NCBI GenBank assembly: GCA_007280915.1
Contig: QYQL01000082.1
Location: 1-33,270, forward strand
Length of the DNA stretch: 33,270 nt
Origin: Verrucomicrobiaceae bacterium
GTDB lineage: Bacteria > Verrucomicrobiota > Verrucomicrobiia > Chthoniobacterales > Terrimicrobiaceae
Direction of reading: 5' to 3'
Position numbers and translations under genes: made by a program. Position 1 is the stretch's first letter; each line of letters opens with the position of its first letter. Shown here in pieces: positions 7,643-18,024 of the stretch. The notes beneath the pieces were generated by a model that made no database searches, was not told the DNA's origin, and was given only the letters and a program-made list of their open reading frames with translations.

Positions 7643-8845
7643 TCACCGGATCTCTTCCGGGCTGGCTCCCAGAAAATCGGCTGTCCGGTCGAGCGTGGCC
7701 GTCTTGTCTGTGATCAGTTTCTTTCCCAGCGCTTTCAGCGCAGAAATATTTTTTCCGGAGAAGTCATCCTCCGGCAGTGCGTCCGCAGGAAGCGGGCTGT
7801 CGAGGCGGACGTAGGCAGCGACCGGACCGGCACCGAACCGGTGGATGGTTGAGAGGATCTGGGCCGTGACTAATTGGGAGGCAGAGGATGCTGCCTGCAC
7901 GATTTCTTCGGGCGCTCCGAATTTGCTCCAGCCTGTCCGCGGGTCGGGAGCAGGAGGAGGAGCCCCCACTCCGGAGCCGAGGCTGATGATCACGCATCGC
8001 TGACCCGGGAAACGGAGAAGCGCCTCCCCAAGGGCAAGAAGCGAGGGGTTTGAGGCATAGGTCTCCGCACCGGTCATCAGGGATTTTTGCTGGCCGGAAA
8101 GATCGGCGATCCACGACGGCGCGAAGAGCGCGGGGTTGCAGGTCGCCGCACAGACCGCGTCGGAAAGAAAATAGTCTCCGGCTTCGGTGACGGAGCGGGC
8201 GCTCCCTCCGGAAGATGCGGTGCTCTTGCCCATGTCGCTGGCAAAAAGAAATGGAACCTGCTCGGTGAGCGAGAACGCGGGCAGAATGACCGCCGTCAGG
8301 GCCTCCCCGAGACGAGCCTCCCCGAAGAACTCCTGGATGACACTCTGCCTTTGCCGCGTGAGGTATTTCGGGGCAAGGCGGCCATCCATCGAAAGAATCG
8401 GATGCAGAAGCGGCGTGTCGAGCGTCTTCGCCCAGACTTTTGGAAACTCCTCGATGAGATCGGCCGCAGAAAACTTCGGGGTTCCATCAGTCCGGGGGGT
8501 GGTCAGCGCCGCTACGACAAAGGCGCCCGATCCGGTCCCCACCATGATGTCGAACAGGTCGCTCGCAGGCCGTCCGCTGCGCTTCTCCATGTAATCCAGA
8601 CAATGCAAAGCAAGAAGGCTTCTCATGCCCCCGTCGTCAATAGAGAGAATCCGGACATACTTTCCCGGATTGCGGGGTCGCACCGCAGGAAGTTCCGCAG
8701 GCTCCCGCCGGGTCTGTGGAACCGGCTTCTGCTGGTAGCGGGCATAGACCCAGAACAAACCCACGGCGATTCCCACGACCGCAAGGAAGCCGAGCGGCAG
8801 CCGGGCGAGGCTGGAGGTGAGTCGCGTGAAGTCCGGGAGTCGCAT
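7643..8845 (-). CDS. Membrane-anchored patatin-fold protein lacking both catalytic residues
   Basis: The 400-residue protein has one N-terminal membrane segment (about 18-35) and then a patatin-like domain. The oxyanion region is present as SIDDGGMRSLLAL (68-80), and the beta-strand before the nucleophile reads FDIMVGTGSGAFV. In patatins this motif is G-x-S-x-G with Ser as nucleophile. Here it is G103-T-G105-S-G107, so glycine occupies the nucleophile position, with a serine one place later. The second catalytic element, normally D-G-G before an ASNP or ANNP stretch, is T258-G-A-E followed by TYASNPSLLALGEA, so the Asp is also missing. I checked both codons on the complementary strand. The domain is otherwise well kept, which suggests a pseudoenzyme rather than decay. 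A relocated serine nucleophile is an alternative. Gene neighbours give no clear partner. Confidence 0.85.
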   Translation of the reverse strand: MRLPDFTRLTSSLARLPLGFLAVVGIAVGLFWVYARYQQKPVPQTRREPAELPAVRPRNPGKYVRILSIDDGGMRSLLALHCLDYMEKRSGRPASDLFDIMVGTGSGAFVVAALTTPRTDGTPKFSAADLIEEFPKVWAKTLDTPLLHPILSMDGRLAPKYLTRQRQSVIQEFFGEARLGEALTAVILPAFSLTEQVPFLFASDMGKSTASSGGSARSVTEAGDYFLSDAVCAATCNPALFAPSWIADLSGQQKSLMTGAETYASNPSLLALGEALLRFPGQRCVIISLGSGVGAPPPAPDPRTGWSKFGAPEEIVQAASSASQLVTAQILSTIHRFGAGPVAAYVRLDSPLPADALPEDDFSGKNISALKALGKKLITDKTATLDRTADFLGASPEEIR

Positions 8846-8943
8846 GCGGGCCCAGCATTCAGTAAATTCCGTGCAAATTCAATGCTTCCCGCAAATCATG
8901 GCGGGGTCGAACCTCAGATCAAGGAACTGCGGCGGGTGGAAAA

Positions 8944-9873
8944 TTATCCGCAGGGAGGCCGTGTGGATTCGCTTCCGAACCGGGTTGGAAGGCCGAACAT
9001 CCGGCGCTTGAGTGCGTCGAAAACCGAATCCGGCAGCGCCCTGCCCAGAAACGACAGAAGGCGGCCGTTCCTGCCGGTGAGGTAGCGGCTCCGGGGGCGG
9101 TCCGCATCCAGGATTCGCCGCACGGTTTCACCAACGACCGATGGCGGGCTGCCCCCTCGGTCCATCTCTGCGAATTTCTCAATAAACTGGCGGAGCATGC
9201 CTCCGTATCGTTGCTGCTGGGCGGAAGGCATGGACTCCAGCAACGTCCCGCTGCTCGCTTTGACTTTTTCCATGGCCTGGGTTTTGATGGAGGCCGGTTC
9301 CAGCGCCACCACGTGGATTCCGGAGCTGTGGAGTTCCTGTCGCAAAGCATCGCCCAGGCCGTGCAGCGCCTGCTTGGCCGCGCAAAGCGCGCCAAAAAAC
9401 GGCATCGTGGTGTAGTCGCTGATCGAGCAGGTGTTCACGATCCGGCCGGCGCGGGCGTAGCGGCCAAGCCGGAGCAGCGGGAGGAGAAGCTGCACGAGTG
9501 CGATCTGCGCAAAAACATCCACCTCGAACTGATGGCGGAGCGCGTCCAAAGGAAGACACTCAACCGGGCCGGCAACTCCGATGCCGGCATTGTTCATCAG
9601 CGCGTAAAGACCTTCCGCTCCAACGAGCGCTCGCGCGGAGGCGCAGGCGTCCCGGCGGCTTGCCTCATCTGTCACATCCAGCAGAAGCGGAAAAACGTCG
9701 GGGCCGAGCTCCTCTTTCAGTCTGAAAATGTCGGCTTCCTGACGGACCGTCGCGATGACGCGGTAGCGGCCCCGGCAGAGCGCCTGAGCCATGGCGCGTC
9801 CAATGCCGCTGGACGCGCCGGTGACAAACACCCATGGCCCCGGAGAGGCGGAGGCGGGTGAAGGGGTCCTCAT
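8944..9873 (-). CDS. SDR-family protein with catalytic Tyr replaced by Leu
   Basis: This 309-residue protein has the classical short-chain dehydrogenase cofactor site TGASSGIG (18-25) and the structural NNAG (94-97). The catalytic Ser equivalent is present (S150 in NTCSISDY), and so is the catalytic lysine (K167). The family Y-x-x-x-K motif reads L163-C-A-A-K167, so the proton-donating Tyr is Leu; the codon is CTT. The surrounding AKQALHGLGDALRQEL is typical, so alignment is not in doubt. I start at ATG 9873; a longer in-frame start at 9921 would add 16 unlikely residues overlapping the groEL terminator. It may bind NAD(P) without normal reductase activity, or use another donor. The downstream neighbour on the same strand is the patatin-fold pseudoenzyme, 98 nt away. 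Confidence 0.9.
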   Translation of the reverse strand: MRTPSPASASPGPWVFVTGASSGIGRAMAQALCRGRYRVIATVRQEADIFRLKEELGPDVFPLLLDVTDEASRRDACASARALVGAEGLYALMNNAGIGVAGPVECLPLDALRHQFEVDVFAQIALVQLLLPLLRLGRYARAGRIVNTCSISDYTTMPFFGALCAAKQALHGLGDALRQELHSSGIHVVALEPASIKTQAMEKVKASSGTLLESMPSAQQQRYGGMLRQFIEKFAEMDRGGSPPSVVGETVRRILDADRPRSRYLTGRNGRLLSFLGRALPDSVFDALKRRMFGLPTRFGSESTRPPCG

Positions 9874-9929
9874 GGTGAAATGGTGGTAAAGGAAGGGGGG
9901 CTGCCGGTCAAGCGGGCGCACAAAGCAGA

Positions 9930-9957
9930 AAAGCCGGGGCCTTGCGACCCCGGCTTT
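9930..9957 (-). terminator. Rho-independent terminator of the groES-groEL operon
   Basis: A perfect 10-bp stem (AAAGCCGGGG 9930-9939 with CCCCGGCTTT 9948-9957) has an 8-nt loop. Read on the minus strand it ends in CTTTTCTGCTTT. It lies about 30 nt after the groEL stop. Confidence 0.8.
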
Positions 9958-9987
9958 CCGGTTTGAGTTTTTCTTCGGAGCGCGGAC

Positions 9988-11666
<1,679 letters not shown>

Positions 11667-11678
11667 GTTGAATCGGGC

Positions 11679-11975
11679 TCAGCCGATGATGCCGAGAATG
11701 TCGTCCTCGCGCATGATCAGATAGCTTTCGCCGTCCACTTTGACTTCGGTCCCGCCGTATTTCGAGATGAGGACCTTGTCCCCCTTCTTGACGGTGAATT
11801 CGATAAGCTTGCCGTCTTCGTCACGCTTGCCGGTGCCGAGGGCGACGATTTTCCCCTCCTGGGGTTTTTCCTTGGCGGTATCGGGAATGATGATCCCGCC
11901 CTTTTTGACTTCCTTCTCTTCGAGCGGCTGCACGAGCACGCGGTCTCCGAGAGGCTTGATGTTTACGTTGGCCAT
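11679..11975 (-). CDS. groS: 10-kDa co-chaperonin GroES
   Basis: The 98-residue protein has the GroES layout: [43 protein letters not shown] (mobile loop around GGIIIPDTA), then [17 protein letters not shown] and the C-terminal [14 protein letters not shown]. It caps GroEL rings. The ATG at 11975 is preceded by a strong AAGGAGG (11986-11992 on the complement). It lies about 93 nt after dnaK on the same strand, with a GC-rich hairpin between. Confidence 0.99.
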   Translation of the reverse strand: MANVNIKPLGDRVLVQPLEEKEVKKGGIIIPDTAKEKPQEGKIVALGTGKRDEDGKLIEFTVKKGDKVLISKYGGTEVKVDGESYLIMREDDILGIIG

Positions 11976-12021
11976 AGTGGCTTTTCCTCCTTGGTTTTTT
12001 GTTGTGTTGTTTTTTAACAGT

Positions 12022-12050
12022 CCCCGGGGACGGCGCGAGCCGGCCCGGGG
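12022..12050 (-). other. GC-rich hairpin between dnaK and groES
   Basis: CCCCGGG (12022-12028) pairs with CCCGGGG (12044-12050), and CGGC (12031-12034) pairs with GCCG (12039-12042) around a GCGA loop. On the minus strand no T tract follows; the sequence becomes A-rich. It could be a weak terminator for dnaK, an mRNA-processing or stability site, or part of the groES leader. Confidence 0.5.
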
Positions 12051-12068
12051 CGGTTTGTTAAAGTCTGG

Positions 12069-14021
<1,953 letters not shown>

Positions 14022-14137
14022 TCACTCAGCATTTTGCATACCTTGAGGGGTGAAAAATCATAAATAATTTATATATAACATAATATAAATATATATACCA
14101 CTGACTCTTCCAACCAAATAGCGCCATTAAGACTCTA

Positions 14138-14152
14138 TATTGTGTTACAATA
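14138..14152. promoter_or_regulatory. Perfect inverted repeat upstream of fabV, possible operator
   Basis: TATTGT-GTT-ACAATA forms perfect 6-bp arms, extended outward as CTC...GAG with a 2-nt offset. It overlaps a possible -10 element TACAAT (14146-14151) for the plus-strand gene fabV, 119 nt before the chosen start. The symmetry and position suggest a repressor site, but the regulator is unknown. It could equally serve dnaK on the other strand. Confidence 0.4.
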
Positions 14153-14270
14153 GAGACATTATGACATTCTGGCACACATTTCATGACATCCTCACCGGTT
14201 CGTCTGAAATCTTCAAACGGACTCGAAAATAGTTGCGCATGGGAAGGTGAAAGATACCTTCCTGCGCTCT

Positions 14271-15455
14271 ATGGTCGTTATTCCAAAAATCCGCGGGTTC
14301 ATTTGCACCACAGCGCATCCCGAAGGCTGCTCCAAACATGTCGCAGATCAAATTTCTTACGTGAAGAGCCGCGGGCCGATTGCCAACGGTCCGAAGAAGG
14401 TCCTGGTGATTGGATCCTCAACCGGCTACGGACTTTCCTCGCGGATTGCAGCGGCCTTCGGATCGCAGGCGGCGACGGTCGGCGTCTTTTTTGAGCGCGC
14501 GGGAGAGGCTGACAATACCGCAACGGCGGGCTGGTATAATTCCGCAGCATTCGAGAGGGAGGCCAAAGCCGCCGGGCTTTATGCGCGATCCTTCAACGGC
14601 GATGCATTTTCCGACGCGATGAAGGCGGAGGTGATCGAGGCGATCAAAGCCGATCTCGGGCAGGTCGACTGCGTCATCTACAGCCTGGCGTCTCCGCGCC
14701 GAGTCCATCCGAAAACAGGGGAGATTTTCAAGTCTGCCCTCAAGCCGATCGGTGGAACCTACTCGAACAAGAACCTGAACACCGGGACCGGAGCGGTGAC
14801 TGAAATAACCATTGAGACCGCGAACGAGGACGAGATCGCGCAGACCGTGGCGGTGATGGGCGGAGAGGATTGGGAAATGTGGATGGATGCGCTGCAATCC
14901 GCCGGCGTCCTGGCACCGGGAGTCCAGACTTTTGCCTATTCGTATATCGGGCCAACGCTGACATGGCCGATCTACAAAAACGGGACGATCGGACGCGCGA
15001 AGGAGGATCTGGAGCGGGCGCAGCGGGCGCTCGATAAAAAACTTGCCCCTCTCGGCGGCAAGGCGTGGGTTTCAGTGAACAAGGCCCTTGTCACGCAGGC
15101 CAGTTCGGCAATCCCCGTCGTTCCGCTCTACATTTCGCTGCTCTACAAAATCATGAAAGAGGCCGGCAGCCATGAGGACTGCATCGAGCAGATGGACCGG
15201 CTCTTCCGTGAGCGCCTCTCCAATCCCCAGCCCGACGAGGCGGGGCGCATCCGCCTCGATGACTGGGAAATGGCGGAGGCCGTGCAGGGTCTCATCGCGA
15301 AACGATGGGATGAAGTTCAAACCGAAAACCTTTCGGAGATCTCGGATTTTGCAGGCTATCAGACAGGCTTCCTGAAACTGTTCGGCTTCGGGTTGGAGGG
15401 TGTTGATTACGAGGCGGAAACGAACCCGGTCGTCCCCGTTCCGTCCATCCCCTGA
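14271..15455 (+). CDS. fabV: Trans-2-enoyl-ACP/CoA reductase FabV
   Basis: The 394-residue protein is FabV, the SDR-related enoyl reductase that completes fatty-acid elongation cycles. The family N-terminus MVVIPKIRGFICTTAHPEGC is intact, followed by the NAD-site GSSTGYG (48-54). The SLASPRRVHPKTGE loop and the extended active-site motif Y235-x8-K244 in WPIYKNGTIGRAK are also present; the spacing of eight is diagnostic against classical SDRs. The start at ATG 14271 matches the family N-terminus; an in-frame GTG at 14247 would add eight residues. It is divergently transcribed from dnaK. FabV is typically less sensitive to triclosan than FabI (family knowledge). No FabI is seen in this window. 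The stop is 8 nt from that of the convergent EF-hand gene. Confidence 0.97.
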   Translation: MVVIPKIRGFICTTAHPEGCSKHVADQISYVKSRGPIANGPKKVLVIGSSTGYGLSSRIAAAFGSQAATVGVFFERAGEADNTATAGWYNSAAFEREAKAAGLYARSFNGDAFSDAMKAEVIEAIKADLGQVDCVIYSLASPRRVHPKTGEIFKSALKPIGGTYSNKNLNTGTGAVTEITIETANEDEIAQTVAVMGGEDWEMWMDALQSAGVLAPGVQTFAYSYIGPTLTWPIYKNGTIGRAKEDLERAQRALDKKLAPLGGKAWVSVNKALVTQASSAIPVVPLYISLLYKIMKEAGSHEDCIEQMDRLFRERLSNPQPDEAGRIRLDDWEMAEAVQGLIAKRWDEVQTENLSEISDFAGYQTGFLKLFGFGLEGVDYEAETNPVVPVPSIP

Positions 15456-15462
15456 GCCGACT

Positions 15463-15876
15463 TCAGAGCGGGCCTTCTTTCGATCCGTAGAACGAATTCA
15501 CTTCCTCGCGGGAGAGGGAGTTGTCGTGGTTTTTGTCCGCTTTCGGGAATGCTTTCCGGACCATTCCGTGTTTGCGTCCGTAGGCGACCGCCTCCTCGCG
15601 GGTGACCGTGCCGTCCTTGTTCAGATCGCGCTTTTGAAAATCCTTCACTGTCTCGGGCGCGCCCTCCACCGCGCATTCGGACAGCGAAAGTTTTCCGTCC
15701 TTGTTCGTGTCGAGGGATTCAAACACCCCGATGACGATGTATTCGTTGGCCTCGTCGAGTGTGAGTTTGCCATCCTTGTTCGCATCGGCCTTTGCGAAGC
15801 GATCGCAGGATCCCGTGGACTGGCATCCGGTGGAGGCGAGAGCGATGGCGGCGACAGCGAGGAGAATCTTTTTCAT
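15463..15876 (-). CDS. EF-hand calcium-binding lipoprotein
   Basis: The 137-residue product starts at ATG 15876 with a lipoprotein signal, MKKILLAVAAIALASTGC, the lipidated cysteine being C18. Four EF-hand loops of the D-x-D/N-x-D-G type follow: DANKDGKLTLDE (31-42), DTNKDGKLSLSE (56-67), DLNKDGTVTREE (84-95) and DKNHDNSLSREE (113-124). In the last loop the usual Gly at position 6 is Asn. It should be membrane-anchored on the periplasmic side and bind calcium. The partner or target is unknown. The frame upstream of 15876 is long but has no protein character and overlaps the next gene. Confidence 0.9.
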   Translation of the reverse strand: MKKILLAVAAIALASTGCQSTGSCDRFAKADANKDGKLTLDEANEYIVIGVFESLDTNKDGKLSLSECAVEGAPETVKDFQKRDLNKDGTVTREEAVAYGRKHGMVRKAFPKADKNHDNSLSREEVNSFYGSKEGPL

Positions 15877-15983
15877 GATGGCTGCTTCATGGCATGAGAC
15901 CGGGCGTCCGTCAACCTCCATCCGGCACCGGGAGGATTGCTCTCGCTCCCAGAGCATCCCGCTGTCATGCTCCCAGTGAAACG

Positions 15984-16130
15984 ATGCAAAAACCAAATTA
16001 TCAGTTTGAAAAACGCCGCAAGGAGATGAACAAAAAGGCAAAGAAGGAAGAGAAGCTCCGGCTGAAAGCCGAGGCCGCCCGTTTGCCTGCCGCCGAAAAT
16101 ACCGAGGCGGCTCCGACGGATCCGGCCTAA
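15984..16130 (+). CDS. Small, highly charged conserved-type protein (48 aa)
   Basis: This short protein reads MQKPNYQFEKRRKEMNKKAK near its start, then a lysine/glutamate-rich helix, and ends in an alanine/proline-rich tail. The pattern [KP]NY-x-FEKR-x-[KR]E followed by KKxKKEEK resembles a short uncharacterised protein widespread in bacteria, as I recall it. The N-terminal 35 residues are probably one continuous alpha helix, perhaps coiled-coil or nucleic-acid binding. No function can be assigned. It is divergent from the EF-hand lipoprotein and convergent with etfA. Confidence 0.7.
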   Translation: MQKPNYQFEKRRKEMNKKAKKEEKLRLKAEAARLPAAENTEAAPTDPA

Positions 16131-16142
16131 GCCGGCCCACCG

Positions 16143-16180
16143 GTTGTTGCGCATCACGATCGCGACAACGCAAAACTTTT
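16143..16180 (+). terminator. Possible terminator between the small charged gene and etfA
   Basis: GTTGTTGCG (16143-16151) pairs with CGCGACAAC (16161-16169) with one G·U pair and a 9-nt loop. It is followed by GCAAAACTTTT on the plus strand. The T tract is short and offset, so this is only a candidate. Confidence 0.35.
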
Positions 16181-16188
16181 CCCGGTCT

Positions 16189-17211
16189 TCAGGCCTTCTG
16201 TGCGAGAAGGCTGTTCACCTTTTCCATGACGGCGAAGGCGTCGGCAACGTAGAGGACGTCGGCCTTGCCGCGGGCCCAACCGCAGTTGGGATCAAGGCTG
16301 ATCGCCCGGCGCTCGCCGATGAACCTCCATCCCACGGTGTGGGGTTCCTCGCCGTGACAGCAGGTCGAGAGTCCTTTGGCGTGGCGCGGGGTCGAGCCGG
16401 TCTGGCCGACCTGGTTCATATGCGTCAGGAAGGTAAGCGTGGCCTGTCCCTCGCCATGCAGATCGACCAGCGACTTCGTGCTGCCGAGCGACGCGCGGGA
16501 GACTTTCAGGAAGCCGAGAATCAATTTTTCAGCTTCCGCGACCTTCGTCTGTCCGTCGGGCTGTTTCTTGGTCCATCCCGCTCCGGTCACGAAGAGCAGA
16601 TCGGCATCCGGACGGATCGTCTGCTGGTCGGCGGCAGGAGATTCAATGCCGGTTACTTCCGTGCGGACGCCGGCCGGTGCGCAGGCGATGTCCTCCACAA
16701 CCGCGGAGCCTGCGGCTCCCGGCCAAGCGGGAGCGATCCCGCTCTCCAAAGAAATCAGCCACGGCCTCTGAGCGCGGGTCAGAATGCCTTCCATCCGCTG
16801 GCGGTAATACCAGCGGACGATCGCAGGCGATCCCTCGGAGACCGAAAGCCCGGTCACATGGCTGTCGGCCCGGCCACCGAGGCGGTGGGCCACGCCGGCG
16901 GAAATCCGGTTCCAGCGCGATCCGGAGGGGGCGATCACAATTGTCGCGCCGGCCGCCCGGCAAAGCGCCTCGGCCGCCGCGGCATCGGTCGCATACCTCG
17001 CCTGCGCGAAATCCCCGCCGGTCACGGCGAAGAACTTTACGGCTCCGCAGGAAGCGATGGAATCGGCGGCCGCCTTGGGAGCATCGCCCCAGAGGCCGAC
17101 GGAAAATGGCGCGCCCATCGAGTCGGCCAGTTGTTTTGCGGCGGCGAGCGCCTCGAGTGTATTTTTTGAGAGCGCCGCTTCGGTCGGTGAAAGAAAGAGG
17201 ATGGTTTCCAT
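16189..17211 (-). CDS. etfA: Electron transfer flavoprotein alpha subunit (divergent EtfA/FixB)
   Basis: The 340-residue protein has the ETF-alpha layout: an N-terminal alpha/beta domain with AGVAHRLGGRADSHVTGL (105-122), and a C-terminal FAD domain containing the expected QVGQTG (267-272). After this, the usual stretch with a G-x-S-G-A-x-Q-H motif that packs on FAD is replaced by GLSTCCHGEEPHTVGW (280-295), with a Cys pair and altered His spacing. Later SLDPNCGWARGKADVLYVADAF corresponds to the usual NKDP...AD-x-G. FAD binding is therefore likely but the site differs from textbook ETFs. It starts 5 nt after etfB and is the last gene of the four-gene operon. It would accept electrons from the dehydrogenase and pass them to the FixC-like protein. 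Confidence 0.88.
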   Translation of the reverse strand: METILFLSPTEAALSKNTLEALAAAKQLADSMGAPFSVGLWGDAPKAAADSIASCGAVKFFAVTGGDFAQARYATDAAAAEALCRAAGATIVIAPSGSRWNRISAGVAHRLGGRADSHVTGLSVSEGSPAIVRWYYRQRMEGILTRAQRPWLISLESGIAPAWPGAAGSAVVEDIACAPAGVRTEVTGIESPAADQQTIRPDADLLFVTGAGWTKKQPDGQTKVAEAEKLILGFLKVSRASLGSTKSLVDLHGEGQATLTFLTHMNQVGQTGSTPRHAKGLSTCCHGEEPHTVGWRFIGERRAISLDPNCGWARGKADVLYVADAFAVMEKVNSLLAQKA

Positions 17212-17216
17212 ATCGG

Positions 17217-18020
17217 TTATTTGTTGGTGATCCAGTCGGCGATCTCGGTGGCGATCTGATCCGGGGAGAGATCCTTGACTATCTTCGTGTCGCGGGCCTG
17301 CTTCGGCAGCGAGACCGAGAGGAACTTCACTCCCTCCGCAGCGACCTTTGCGGGCTTTGCCTTCTGGAGGGCGGGCATGATCGTCCGCATGTTTGCCATA
17401 CCGACCTGCGGGTTGTTCCGCGGTTCGGGAAGGTTTCCTGTGGCCCAGCCGAGCAGGGCGGGCGGGGCCTCGCAGACCGAGACCTGGTGGCGACCTCCCT
17501 CTATGCGCTCAAGGATTTTCAGCGACCCGCCGGCTTCGATTCCGTCCACTCCCTGGAACTGGTCGGTGATCCCGAGAATCTCGCCGACGATCTGCATCGT
17601 GGCACCGGCCCCGCGCGATGCGGATTCCCATCCGCCGAAGACAAGAAGCTTTGAACGGTCGATGCCCGGGATCGCCTGGATCGCCTCCGCAAGTGCAGCT
17701 GCCGTCTCGGCCGCATCGGTGAATCCGCTCGACGAGCCGTCCAGCGCGACCAGCTCGACCGGCACCTTCTGCGCCAGCGTCATCATCGCCTGCTGGAGCT
17801 TCGCCTTCGGCCCGAGCGCGACGAGCCAGACTTTGCTGCCGGGATTTTTCGCGGCGAGGTTGGCGGCCTCGTAGAGCGCGTGCCCCGCCCAGGGATCGAG
17901 CCAAGCGGGAAGCATCATTTCATTTTTCAGGGCCGGACCCGTGGGACCGGTGACCGGCTCCAGAGTCTGGAGAGGATCGGGAACAACGCTCCCGCAAACG
18001 ACGATTTGATATTCAGGCAT
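17217..18020 (-). CDS. etfB: Electron transfer flavoprotein beta subunit (divergent EtfB/FixA)
   Basis: The 267-residue protein opens MPEYQIVVCGSVVPDPLQTL, as ETF-beta subunits do. It has the AxALG-type central strand (VWLVALGPKAKLQQAM), and SKLLVFGGWESASRGAGATMQIVGEILG in place of the usual GxQAxDxDxxQVGxxLAexLG. The region LPEPRNNPQVGMANMRTIMPALQKAKP corresponds to the EPR...NIMKAKKK end of canonical EtfB. The domain is clear, but the nucleotide-binding loop is unlike housekeeping EtfB. The ATG at 18020 lies 4 nt after the FixC-like gene. It must form the heterodimer with the EtfA encoded 5 nt downstream. Confidence 0.9.
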   Translation of the reverse strand: MPEYQIVVCGSVVPDPLQTLEPVTGPTGPALKNEMMLPAWLDPWAGHALYEAANLAAKNPGSKVWLVALGPKAKLQQAMMTLAQKVPVELVALDGSSSGFTDAAETAAALAEAIQAIPGIDRSKLLVFGGWESASRGAGATMQIVGEILGITDQFQGVDGIEAGGSLKILERIEGGRHQVSVCEAPPALLGWATGNLPEPRNNPQVGMANMRTIMPALQKAKPAKVAAEGVKFLSVSLPKQARDTKIVKDLSPDQIATEIADWITNK

Positions 18021-18024
18021 AAGT

